This document shows positions 46,746-60,300 of a stretch of 64,000 nt of DNA, piece by piece. Positions within the stretch are counted from its first letter, which is position 1, and every line of letters starts with the position of its first letter. Made by a program: the position numbers and the translations under genes. The DNA is taken from positions 23,028,398 to 23,092,397 of the forward strand of contig NC_090251.1 in assembly GCF_037325665.1 (NCBI RefSeq), written 5' to 3'. The notes under the pieces were generated by a model. That model saw nothing but the letters and a program-made list of their open reading frames with translations. It did not search any database and was not told the DNA's origin. This DNA is from Littorina saxatilis (taxonomy: Eukaryota > Mollusca > Gastropoda > Littorinimorpha > Littorinidae).

Positions 46746-49700
46746 CTACTTGTAGAACGCCACATTAAATTTGTTGATACTGTCGTCAGTACTGCCAAGA
46801 CTGCTAGTACTGTTGACACTGTCAATTCTGTCCGAGTGGCCAAACCACTGGTTGAAGGCCAGGTTTGCTACGTTCCTCCCTCCTACGACGGCCATCTCCA
46901 TGGCGGAGGCAGCGACTTCGATGGCGTTGGCGTAGTACAGACGGTCGTGAAGAACGAAGGGAGGTAACTCCATTGTCGTGGTGTACTCTGGGAAGGCACG
47001 CCAGTGCATCAGGCAAAGGTCGTTACGATCATCGAACACAGAGTGAAGCTGCGACAAAACAGCACAAGAGCTTAGAAACAAAAGGAGTATGCGCTCTAAA
47101 TATAGACAAGTAAGTGAGAGGTATTGCACAGCCTATCTTTTAAGCCAAAGTTTTCTGATGCATACGCATCTCCAATGGGGTTAGTAATAAGTATATAAGG
47201 GCTTGCTTGACCTGCGAGCTCTCCTCGATTTTCAGTTAATGATTCCTTGTGCAGGTCTATAATAATACTCCACCTTTTCCTCCACTCTGCAACCATCCCC
47301 TATTTGCGATCTGTTTTGTTTAATCGGTACCAACATAAAAAGAAGAAAACCATCTAGGTTTATATCCAACCTTTGAGAAGCCTTTGAAGAACGACGTGAC
47401 TGATTGCTCCCATGGGGTCGCCTTCACGCGGCGGGAGTGTTTCCACTAAGCTACCCCACCCCTTTACTTCTCTTCTTTTGTCTTATTTCTGCCTTACCAG
47501 TCCTTTCACCTATATTTCCTTCCAAAAAACTCTCCCTACTATTCCCTGCAGTTTTCTGATTCCTTTCTTGTCTTATTTCTACCTGACTGGATCCGTCACC
47601 TTTATTTCACTTCCCAAAAGTCTTCTTTTCCACATCCTTATTTCTCTGTGGTCTTCTTAAGACCCAGCGTGTTTGCCGTGCGCTGCGACCTGTACCGGTT
47701 TGGGCTGGTGACCTGATGATTGAGGGGTTTACTTAGTTGCGACTTTGTAGCGCCAACACATCATTTTGGCCCAGTCTTTATCTAAGACAGGAGGTTGAAA
47801 AAGGCTTACCCGCTTCAATCAATCGGCTGGTCAAGTCTGGGTATATGTCTTGAGCATATTGCATCGGACCTTTGGCTAAAGGAGCAAGCGGCGGTAGGAG
47901 GGGGCGGCGGTAGTCGGGACAAACACTATGCCAAGTTGTTACCTAATCCGTTTCCGCTTGGAAAGAGTTGACGAACATTATGCCAAGTTGTTACCTAACC
48001 CGTTTCCGCTTGGAAAGAGTTAAATCTCCTATTACAGATTGATACCATATGTTTCCTCTTATCGCTGCGTATATCCATCTGTATCCTTGGCGCTCTGGAG
48101 TTGGATAACCGCTCCACCTAAGCGTCCCCTTGTTGGGCTCCGTGGTGGGTGGGGATCAGATGCGACGAAGATAAAGGCCCCAAACATGGCCACCTCTTCT
48201 TTTTCTTCTTTTTTTTCAAGCACCCGAAACGGAAACAAACGAAGATACTGCGTTGACTCTGACTCTGACGATGAAGTCCGAGTCAGAGCAACAAAGAACA
48301 ACATCAGCGAGGCCTGGCCCCGTTTCATTGTTGTTGAGACAGCAGATGAGGCACAGCCCATCTCCAAACTTTCGCCTTTTGCGATACAGAAGGTTATTGC
48401 AGGAGTATCATCAACGATAGACAACATTAAGAGACTTCGTAATGGTTCTCTACTGATTGAATGTCCTTCAAAAAAGGCATCAGATGGTCTTCTCCGTCTG
48501 AATGGTCAGAAATTTGTTGATAGACCGGTCAAGGTCAGTCCTCACAGAGGCCTGAACACCAGCAAAGGAGTCATCCGATGCCGAGAGCTGGAGGGCCTCA
48601 GTGAGGCTGAAATAAAAGAAGGTCTAAAGGATCAAGGTGTCATTGATGTGTACCGGGTGTTGATCAGGAAGGGCGATATCAGAGTACCCACCAACACCCT
48701 TTTCGTCACTTTTTGTACCCCAACCATCCCTGAGAAAATCAAAGTGGGATTTGTTCAAATAAGAGTGACTCTGTATATTCCATCACCAATGAGATGTTTC
48801 CAATGCCAAAGATTTGGACATTCAAAGGCTGGATGTAAACAGAAGGCAGTGTGCGAGAGGTGTGGCGGAGATCCTCACGAAGGTCCCTGCACATCACCAC
48901 CCACCTGCACAAACTGTAAGGGAAACCATTCCCCGTCCTCCAGAGAATGTCCAAAATACAAGTTTGAACAGGCCATTCAAAAAACAAAAACGGAGAAAAA
49001 GATGTCTTTCTCAGACGCCAGGAAGGAGGTTGAAAAAACGAATGTTTTTTCCTTCCAGAAAAGTTTTGCGGCAGCAGTCAGTCAAAGACCTGCAACAAAG
49101 TCAACACCCACCCAGACCAGTATTTCGTATAGGTCTGTGGGTGTCCAGGCAGGCCCGTCCATGTTGAAAAGGACAGAGCCCACAAGAAACAAAAGTATTT
49201 GTACACAGACAGATGAAAGCACAGGTGGGGCTATCCCCACTGGAGACTCTATGGGGTCTCCTGGTGAGGTTTGCTTCACCGCCCCAACTGGAGACCCTGT
49301 GGGGGCTCCTGGTGAGGTTCGCTTCACCACCCCAATTGAGGACCCTATGGGGTCTCCTGGTGAGGTTCGCTTCACCACCCCAACCCAGAAGCCCGTTCAC
49401 AGGACAACTCACAGGAAGGGGGCCGTCGAGGTTGTGGAGGTAGTGGACCTTACTAAATCCACACCACGAACACCTCCGGACAAGGGAAAAGTTACTCTGC
49501 CCCAAAGATCGCCTCGCACCCCAAAAATGGAGAGAAATCCCATCACATTATACAATCATTTTGGGAGTTTATCCGACGAAGAGGGTATGGAGGCAGAAAC
49601 TTCTTAAAACTAAACAAACATAGCCAATTTTATTCAATGGAATTGTAGAGGGGTCCAAGCTAACTATGAAGAATTATGTCTACTTTTACACAAATTTCAT

Positions 49701-52700
49701 CCTGTTGCTACAGCATTACAGGAAACAATGCTGAAACCAAACAAAGATTTTAATGTATCTGGATACAATGTTTTTAGAAACCATTCAGACAATAACACGT
49801 CTGGGGGAGTTGCTCTTTTGATTAAGAAAAGTGTACTTTGTAGTGAGATCAACCTATGTACAAACATTCAAGCTGTCGCAGCACGAGTGACATTAGATAA
49901 AACCATCACTCTCTGCAGTGTATATCTGTCACCATCAAAATGTTACACGAAGCACGATCTTGAAAATCTTATTGATCAGCTTCCAGCTCCCTTTGTTTTA
50001 ATGGGAGATTTTAACGCTCATTCCCCTTTATGGGGCAGCAACTCTCTAAGTACGAGAGGACGAATTCTAGAAGATTTTTTAGACAATCGTAATCTATGCG
50101 TTTTAAACGATGGAGTACCAACCTATCTCCATCCAGCAACAGGATGCAAGTCCATACTAGATCTAGTTATTTGCGACACCTCTCTTGTTCTAGACTTTGA
50201 ATTTAAAGTCTATGATGACACATGTGGTAGCGATCATTTCCCTATCTTGATGTCTCAAATAGATGGATTGGAAGAAGCTTCCCCCCAGAGATGGAACCTG
50301 AACAAGGCAAACTGGCTGTCTTTTACTGCCGAATGTTCTGTCCAACTCACAGAAGACACTGTCTTTGATGGAAGTGACGACCCATCATCTATTTTTACAA
50401 ACACTCTACAAGACATTGCCACTGAGTACATCCCAAAAACATCTTCAAACAACCGCATTAAAGTGCCATGGTTTAATCAAGAATGCCAAGAAGCCCGATC
50501 TGAGCGAAAGAGAAGTCTACACAGGTTCTACAGATGCCCGACCCTTAGCAAGAAGTTGACTTTCTTCAGATTTCGCGCTAAGAGTCGCACTGTCATAAAA
50601 CATTCTAAAAGAACATCCTGGAGGTCTTTTTGCTCAAACTTAAACTCTAAGGTATCATCAAGTAAAGTTTGGAATGCTATTCGTAAAATCAAAGGGAAAA
50701 AAGGATCTGCATCAATTAACCACCTTGTGGTAAATGGATCCCTTATAACCCAGAAGAATGAAGTAGCAAACGTTCTGGCTTCAACAATGGAAAAAAACTC
50801 ATCAATAGAAAATTACTGCACAGATTTTCAAAAAATCAAAGCCACCCAAGAACGTAAACCCATAAACTTCTCATCTCAGAATGAGGAGAACTACAACAAG
50901 TTGTTCAGTATAACTGAACTCAAACAAGCCTTACAAAAATGCAACAACTCAGCAATGGGGCTGGACGGAATACATTATCAGTTCCTCACACACCTACCAG
51001 AAAGTTGTCTTCTGGTCTTGCTGAAGGTTTTTAACCACATATGGGAGAGTGGATCCTTTCCACCTTCATGGCAAGAAGCGATGATTGTCCCCATTCCAAA
51101 ACCAGGTAAAGATCATACAAACCCCAGCAACTACCGTCCGATAGCCTTGACCAGCTGTCTGTGTAAAACCATGGAGAGATTGGTCAACGCTAGGATGGTG
51201 TGGTACCTAGAAAAACAAAACCTCTTAAGTGATGTGCAATGTGGCTTCCGAAAGGGACACAGCACCACTGATCATTTGGTACGTTTTGAGACCTTCGTTC
51301 GAGAGGCCTTTGCGAGATCTGAACATGTACTAGCTATATTTTTTGACCTCGAGAAGGCTTACGACACGACCTGGAAACACGGTATTTTAGCTGATTTGCA
51401 TGAAATGGGTTTTCGTGGACGTCTCCCTGTTTTTGTGGAAGGATTTCTAAGTAATCGATTGTTTACAGTACGGGTTGGTCCCAACCTATCAGAGTTCTGT
51501 CAACAAGAGATGGGTGTTCCTCAAGGAAGCATTCTATCACCCATGTTGTTCAACATCAAAATCAATAACATAGTAAAGGCAGTACTGAAAGGATCCGAGT
51601 CATCCTTGTTTGTTGATGACTTTGCACTTTGTGTGCGTGGCAAATCCCTACATAGAGTGGAAAGGCAGCTTCAATTATGTATAGACAAGGTGCAAAAATG
51701 GGTAACGGAGAACGGTTTCAAATTTTCCACCAGCAAAACTGTCTGTATGCATCTTTGCAAACAAAGGGGAGCCATGCCAGAACCCTCTCTGGTCCTGAAT
51801 GGTAATCCTGTCAAGGTTGTTGAAGAATTTAAATTCCTAGGACTGACCTTTGACCGTCGATTAACATTCCTTAAACATATCCAGTATCTAAGAACATCAT
51901 GTCTGAAAGCTCTGGATGTATTGAAAGTGGTTTCTCATACGGACTGGGGTGCTGACCGCACAGTCCTACTCAGACTTTACCGTGCTTTAATCCGATCCAA
52001 GTTGGACTATGGTTGTGTCGTCTATGGTGGAGCCGCAAAATCCAACCTAAGGCTATTAGACACAATACACCACCAGGGTATACGTCTTTGTCTGGGAGCT
52101 TTCAGGACGTCTCCAGTACAGTCCTTATATTTTGAGGCCAAAGAACCCTCTCTGAGGCTGCGACGCCTGAAACTCACCCTAAATTATGTGTTGAAACTGA
52201 AAGCTATGCCTACAAATCCAGCCTACCAATGCGTATTTCAACCACAATGCTCTGAATTTTTTGAAAGTCACCCAAATGATCGAGCACCTCTGTCTTCTCG
52301 GATTCAGTCACATCTGGCCGAATCAAAGATAAAACTCGATCATGTTAGTGAAAATCGATGGACAGAAACACCACCATGGACATTGCCAGATCCAGTTGTT
52401 CGACTCGATCTGACAAGGTTAAAGAAGTCAGAGACAAATGATTTGATTTTTAAACAGTGTTTTAGCCAGTTCTGTACCGAGTTTCCTTCCCATCAACGAA
52501 TATACACTGATGGGTCCAAAGCTGAAAGTAAAGTGGCATCAGCTTCTGTCACAGGTCCTAATCTCGATAGGGCCTTTTCGGCCCGTCTTCCGGATGACAG
52601 TTCTGTATTTTCTGCAGAGTTGAAAGCTTTACAGCTAGCTCTGAAACAGGTATATCAGTCAAAAAAGAAAGACTTCCTGATTCTGTCGGATTCCCTATCG

Positions 52701-55700
52701 GCTCTTACCGCCGTGAAGAGAATTCAGCTAGATCACCCACTGTTGGTCGAAATCCAAGAGCTACATGCATCTCTGATTGAAGAAGGCAAAAGGATTGTGT
52801 TTGCATGGGTGCCATCCCATGTTGGAATTAGAGGCAACTCTGCAGCTGATCAAGCTGCTAAAGAAGCCAGAGAAAGACTCATCACTGACAAACACACAAA
52901 GCATTCAGATTTCAGAACTCGCACCAACATGTACATAAAGTACCTATGGCAGAGTGAATGGGACGAATGTGAAGAAAATAAACTTCATAAGATCGTTCCC
53001 CAGCTGTCGGACAGCCTACCCCAATGTCGCCTCAACAGGAAAGAAGAGACAGTTCTCTGTCGCTTACACATTGGGCACAGTCACATTACACATTCGTATC
53101 TGCTGAAAGGTGAAGATCCACCATACTGTTTTGGATGTGACGAACCATGGACATTAGAACATGTTCTCACAAAATGTGTAGACGTTCAAGAATTTCGAGA
53201 CAAACACTACAATGCGGAAACACTGAAGGTTTTATTCCGGGATGTTCCCCCGGACAAGATTTTTAACTTTTTAAAAGAGATCAAGATTTTTTACAAGATT
53301 TAAAGTACCAGAAGTGAAAATTATTAATTTTTAGAACCTTCTTTTACAGTGATAGATTTGAATGTAAATAGTCTGAAACGTAGAAGTTGCCATATGAAGG
53401 GAAAAGAAAATAACTGTATCGGTCTCGAATAGCAGCTAGCATCTGCTGAAGAGACATTAAACCCCAAAAACCAAACCAACCAAAAACCAACGTGACTGAT
53501 TTTCATTCTGACAGAATTGCGTCTAAAACTAAAAAAAAAAAATGCACGCATTCTTAATAGAAGCTGCAAAAATTATTATCATCACCATATATACTGTTCA
53601 AAAAAAGAAACGCATAGCTTGTAATATTTGGTTAATTTAGTTATATGGCTACAAGGATATCCACCAAACTGCAGAAAATGTTTATCTGGTCGTCGACCTT
53701 TCGTCCATTGCCACAAGTGAGCTCTGCACGTGACGCATGCGTTATCAGGGGCTACAATGTCAAAATTGCTCATTTGGCATGACCACTCGTCATGCTTCAG
53801 TGTAATCTCGTGAAACTCGGGGAATATTGAGCTCTCACCATGTCTTCCAAAACCCATAAAAGCGGATTGTTCGCCACAAAGAAATCAGACGACAATTCAG
53901 CGACGAAAGATGGCCCGATTGAGCAGAGAAGACCGCCAAATTGCATTGGGTCGTTTACAAGCAGGCCAAAGTCAAAGTGCAATCGCCAGGCACTTCCACG
54001 TGTCCCAGAGCACCATCAGTAGACTGTGGGTCAGGTTTCAAGCCACTGGCTCCGTTGCTGACTTGCCACGAGCGGGAAGACCAAGGGCGACAACTGCTGC
54101 TCACGACCGCTTCATACGGCTCCGCCACCTCCGGAATCGTTTCCTGTCGGCCTCATCTTCTGTCCAGGCTCTCCCCGGGCCACACCGATTATCGGACCAG
54201 ACCGTGCGGAACCGCCTGCATGAAGCTGGTTTGAGAGCTCGCAGACCTCACAGAGGAGCTGTCCTCACCCGCCGCCATCGCCAGAACCGAGTGCAGTGGG
54301 GCAACCAGCACCTTCGCTGGACCGTCCGGAATCACTGGAGACACGTGTGGTTCAGCGACGAGTCCTACTTCCTGCTCCAGCGACATGATGGTCGGAGGAG
54401 GGTCTACCGGAGAGTAAACGAACGTTACGCGCCCAACTGTGTGGATGAGACACCCGTTCATGGTGGTGGAGGCGTCATGGTGTGGGGGGCGATCAATACC
54501 GCTGGAAGGAGCACCCTGGTGCACGTCCAAGGGCGCATAACTGCCCAGCGATACGTGGAGGAAATTCTGCGCCCACACGCCCTTCCTCTTCTGGCTGACC
54601 AGGATGCCATATTCCAGCAGGACAACGCTCGCCCGCACACAGCACGACTCACCACCCAGTTCCTCACCGACCACCATGTCCAGGTGCTTCCCTGGCCATC
54701 CATGTCGCCAGACATGAACCCGATAGAACACCTCTGGGATGAATTGGACAGACGTGTGCGCAGGCGAGAAGAAGCGCCGGCAAATCACCGCGATCCATTG
54801 CAGGCACTTCAGGAGGAGTGGGACACCATCCCACAGCAAGATATCCGGCATCTGATCCAGTCCATGCCCAGAAGGTGCCGGGCAGTTGTTGCTGCTCAAG
54901 GCAGTCACACCCCCTACTGACTTGACAGCCTCGGCACCCAATCTTATTGATTGACTGATTGATTTGAAGATGCAAATGAACTGTGTGTGCATTCAACTGT
55001 GTCCATACCAAATTTCAAACAAATAATCTAAATATTGGATTTTCTGTTAATTTTTTCGAAAAATAAAACAAATTTGGCAAGTAGCAACTATGCGTTTCTT
55101 TTTTTGAACAGTATAGAACAAGTGAAATTGTATATGACTATCAGAGTTACGGTAATGGTTAACATCTTTTAGATGACTATCACGATTGAGCTCTCACCTG
55201 TTCTTCTGTTGGCGTCTTGTTGAGGTAGAGCTTCCACACGCCGTAGCCTTCTTTTTCTTCCACACCTCCGCTGTTCACTGGGCTCTGCTTAGCCATCCTG
55301 TTGAAGAAGACATCGGTCTCTGTCGCCATGATGTGAGTGGGGACACTCTTCTTGCCAAAAAAGCTTTCGTTCATTTTACCGTGAGTGAACAACACTTGCA
55401 ACGGGTGGTACGGTATCTTCGGTAAGTCAAGCCCGCCTGGGAAGTCCTCAAAATGTATCTGAAATTTAACAGCAATATTCGAAAGTATGAACATGTGCAA
55501 TAACAAAGTTTAAACAAGAAGGGCAAAGCCCATACGACTCACATGCTTGACCTAAACCTAGCAATGACATCATACACTAAGAACTGCTTTACACATTTTT
55601 CCTACCAAAATACATGTGACCTTGACCCAAGGTCAAGGTCATCCAAGGTCATGCAACACAAAGCTGTTAATTCAAGACATAGGAAGTACAATGGTGCTTA

Positions 55701-57285
55701 TTGGCTCTTTCTACCATGAGATATGGTCACTTTTAGTGGTTCACTACCTTATTTTGGTCACATTTCATAAGGGTCAAAGAGACCTTGACCTTGATCATAT
55801 GTGACCAAATGTGTCTCATGATGAAAGCATAACATGTGCCCCACATAATTTTTAAGTTTGAAACAGTTGTCTTCCATAGTTCAGGGTCAAGGTCACTTCA
55901 AAATATGTATACAATCCAACTTTGAAGAGCCCCTGTGACCTTGACCTTGAAGCAAGGTAAACCAAACTGGTATCAAAAGATGGGGCTTACTTTGCCCTAT
56001 ATATCATATATAGGTGAGGTATTCAATCTCAAAAACTTCAGAGAAAATGTGAAAAATGTGAAAAATAGCTGTTTTTTAGACAACATTTATGGCCCCTGCG
56101 ACCTTGACCTTGAAGCAAGGTCAAGATGCTATGTATGTTTTTTGGGGCCTTGTCATCATACACCATCTTGCCAAATTTGGTACTAATAGACTGAATAGTG
56201 TCCAAGAAATATCCAACGTTAAAGTTTTCCGGACGGCCGGACGGACGGACGTCCGGACGGACGTCCGGACGGACGGACGGACGGACGACTCGGGTGAGTA
56301 CATAGACTCACTTTTGCTTCGCATGTGAGTCAAAAATCCCAACCCCCAGTGTGAAACTTCATTCTTCAAACTTCATTCTGATTTTTGTTTTTACCACGGC
56401 TCATAAAATCGCGATGTTGACCATGTTTTAAAAAAAGTGTCCCAAGACTTGACGAAAAGATTCAAGAAAACTCCCCAAGGAATACAAATTCAAAAACAAA
56501 TAGACTGCCAACGTTCCCAAATTCAGAATAAAAAAACAAGTCGCGTAAGGCGAAATTACTACATTTAGTCAAGCTGTGGAACTCACAGAATGAAACTGAA
56601 CGTAGTCCGCCGCTAGTGCAAAAGGCAGTGAAAGTGACGAGCCTGTTTAACGCGGTAGCGCTGTGCTTCATATCACGCTCTACTGTACCTCTCTTCGTTT
56701 TAACTTTCTGAGCGTGTTTTTAATCCAAACATATCATATCATATGTTTTTGGAATCAGGAACCGACAAGGAATAAGATGAAAGTGTTTTTGAATTGATTT
56801 CGAAAATTTAATTTTGATCATAATTTTTATATTTTTAATTTTCAGAGCTTGTTTTTAATCCAAATATAACTTATTTATATGTTTTTGAAATCAGGAAATG
56901 ATGAAGAATAAGATGAACGTAAAGTTGGATCGTTTCATAAAAAATGTTGTTTTTTTACAATTTTCAGATTTGTAATGACCAAAGTCATTAATTAATTTTT
57001 AAGCCACCAACCTGAAATGCAATACCGAAGTCTGACCTTCGTCGAAGATTGCTTCGCCAAAATGTCAATCAATTTGATCGAAAAATGAGGGTGTGACAGT
57101 GCCGCCTCAACTTTTACAAAAAGCCGGATATGACGTCATCAAAGACATTTATCGAAAAAAAGAAAAAAACGTCCGGGGATATCATTCCCAGGAACTCTCA
57201 TGTAAAATTTCATAAAGATCGGTCCCGTGGTTTAGTCTGAATTGCTCTACACACACACACGCAGAGACAGACAGACAGACAGACA

Positions 57286-57356
<71 letters not shown>

Positions 57357-60300
57357 CACGACCCTCGTCTCGATTCCCCCTCTACATTAAAACATTTAGT
57401 CAAAACTTGACTAAATGTAACAAGAAAGGTATGTTGTTGGAAAATGTAATTATTGACAAAACAAAACGTTACGTTCACAGATATATCGACCCAGCGGTCT
57501 TGTAAGTGCACAGACAAACACTAATTAGACAACACTTATCTTGACAAAATGTTCAGGGGCTTACAGTAAAGACACAAGCGAATGAGGTAATCCATGCAAC
57601 GATCCAATAACATACCTTACTTGTTTGTTTGTTATCGCATTCAACAGCTTATCATAACAATATTAAAGAAGCAGAAACCTGTTTCTCGCGGCCGGGATCC
57701 AGGGGCGTGGCAATGATGATAATATCATACTTCTCTCTCCCTGTTTCGTGTTCAGCTTTTTTGTACCCTACTTCGTAGGAAACAGTTCGATTTGGGCTTT
57801 GTTTTTGGAACACGTGAGTGACTTCCCCTGGAATGAGTGTGGCTCCTGAAACTTCCAGAAACTTTTCAGGAAGTCTTCTGAGGCCTCCTTGGATTGACCA
57901 TGATCCGGGCTCCGCTCCTGCCATGGAGATGGAGCCTGTCGACAGTCATCGGCATTACAATCAGCCAACTACTGACATTTTTTTTCTCGAGAGCCACTCA
58001 TGAAACATACCATATAAGACATTCTAAAATATTAAGATACATTAGCCCTATGGGAGTCAAAACCCTCCAGCAGACATATGGTGAAGTAAATCGAAGTAAA
58101 CCAGTATGTTCAGTAAGTCTACGAATTTCAATATTTTTTATCTTGTAACGAACAAACAAACAAACAAACATACCAATAACAATAAATCAATACCAATAAC
58201 AAGAAGGGCAAAGCCCATACGACTCACATGCTTGACCTTGACCTTTACATGACCTTGACCTTCGAGGTCAAGGTCAAATAACTAAACCTAGCAATGACAT
58301 CATACACTAAGAACTGCTTTACACATTTTTCCTACCAAAATACATGTGACCTTGACCCAAGGTCAAGGTCATCCAAGGTCATGCAACACAAAGCTGTTAA
58401 TTCAAGACATAGGAAGTACAATGGTGCTTATTGGCTCTTTCTACCATGAGATATGGTCACTTTTAGTGGTTCACTACCTTATTTTGGTCACATTTCATAA
58501 GGGTCAAAGTGACCTTGACCTTGATCATATGTGACCAAATGTGTCTCATGATGAAAGCATAACATGTGCCCCACATAATTTTTAAGTTTGAAACAGTTAT
58601 CTTCCATAGTTCAGGGTCAAGGTCACTTCAAAATATGTATACAATCCAACTTTGAAGAGCTCCTGTGACCTTGACCTTGAAGCAAGGTAAACCAAACTGG
58701 TATCAAAAGATGGGGCTTACTTTGCCCTATATATCATATATAGGTGAGGTATTCAATCTCAAAAACTTCAGAGAAAATGGGGAAAATGTGAAAAATAGCT
58801 GTTTTTTAGACAACATTTATGGCCCCTGCGACCTTGACCTTGAAGCAAGGTCAAGATGCTATGTATGTTTTTTGGGGCCTTGTCATCATACACCATCTTG
58901 CCAAATTTGGTACTGATAGACTGAATAGTGTCCAAGAAATATCCAACGTTAAAGTTTTCCGGACGGACAGACGGACGGACGGACGGACGGACGGACGACT
59001 CGGGTGAGTACATAGACTCACTTTTGCTTCGCATGTGAGTCAAAAATGGCAAATGCTCATTGGACTCCCCTTCTTCATACTTCAAGAAGAATATGAGACA
59101 AATTAACTGCTGATTCGTCTCCATAACCTTTTAAGAAATTAGTGATTTTCTCCTTAGTGTCCCCAACTCGACCAAACTGTTACCTTCACAGTTGACCAGA
59201 ATCTGCCAGACTAATGTCACGTTTAAAGGTCACCAACCCTTTAAAGTATTCAAGGTTCAAAACGTTCATTATTGTTCCAAGGATTAGCCCCACTGTGACC
59301 TTGAATTTTGACTGAAGTCAACCAGGATTGTGTTCTATCCGAGTTCATCAAACCTTAGAGGTTTATAAAGTTGCAAAGCTTTAGTTTCAGTAAGATAAAA
59401 AAAAATCCGAGTTGTTTGTTTCCTTTTTTGACAACAGACGGATGTATGGCCGGCCGGCTAAAAATACTATTACTATGACTATGCTCACAACATGATGCCA
59501 ACATCAATAGTCTAGCCAAGACTAAAATACCAATAAAAAACGCTCGCGCTGGACCCGAGTACTCTTGAGACTGGCTCGCTCAATAAATATAAATGTTTGG
59601 AATGTTTGTGGAGTAAATGTATTGTTGGTTTCTGACCAGAAATGCAGATCTATCTCTGGCCGATTCATAGATTCAACCTACAAACTGCGACCTCATCTGT
59701 GATCAGATATAAGCATTAAACGGATGAAATTAACCACATGCAGTTTATTCTTCAGAAAAATGCACACACAAAATGGGTTGGGTTCGGTGATTTGTACATA
59801 AACGTCTTCCTCGCGATAGATTCGCTTATTATTTTGTCTTATGAAGCCGTCATCAACACGAACACAATGATTGCAGAAGCAAACTCTGTACCTACACGAC
59901 CGAGACACAAGACTGATTATTTCACAGCTGCAATGAGAATAGAGAACAAAGACGTTTTGGGTAAGCTTACTCACGTCAGGTCTTCACTGACAAGCTAGGA
60001 ACAGACGGAAAATTCCGAACAAAAGTAAATGACGTCAAAGTCTCTTTCGCTTTGCGTGTAACTTTGTCATGACGTATTTTTGTGTGACGCGTTCGGCTGT
60101 TCTATCAGGTCAATGGCTGCGTGTTGCCCCGCCGGTGTGAACTCCTCCTACGGCCAAGTCGTTTTTGTGGTTTATTTCGCATTTAGGTCCCAGGTAACAT
60201 TATGAAGTTTTAATACGATCAATCGGACCTATTATCAAGTAAGTGTATCAACTTTTGAACGAACTGCGCCCAGTAGTTTCCCAGCAATAAGCTGTTAAGT

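Larger units (their letters stand above)
47406..53489 (+). mobile_element. Full-length I/Nimb-like LINE in the last intron of gene D
   Basis: The 12-bp direct repeat ACGTGACTGATT flanks it (47394-47405 and 53490-53501), so both ends are defined: 6084 bp, antisense to gene D. The 5' UTR (47406-48185) contains a duplicated block of about 55 bp ending GTTTCCGCTTGGAAAGAGTT. ORF1 encodes a zinc-knuckle gag-like protein; ORF2 encodes endonuclease, reverse transcriptase and RNase H. The 3' end is short, finishing ACATTAAACCCCAAAAACC and a CCAAA-rich tail. Open frames and a perfect target duplication suggest a recent insertion. RNase H after RT places it in the I group. Confidence 0.92.

Noticed and set aside
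54189-55011. Minus-strand frames of 267 and 115 codons
   Set aside because: Shadows of the Tc1 transposase and its flank; the sense frame has all family motifs.
59738-59998. 86-codon plus-strand frame in intron 3 of gene D
   Set aside because: No recognisable motif, no paralogous counterpart in gene C and an overlapping frame of similar length on the other strand; probably chance.
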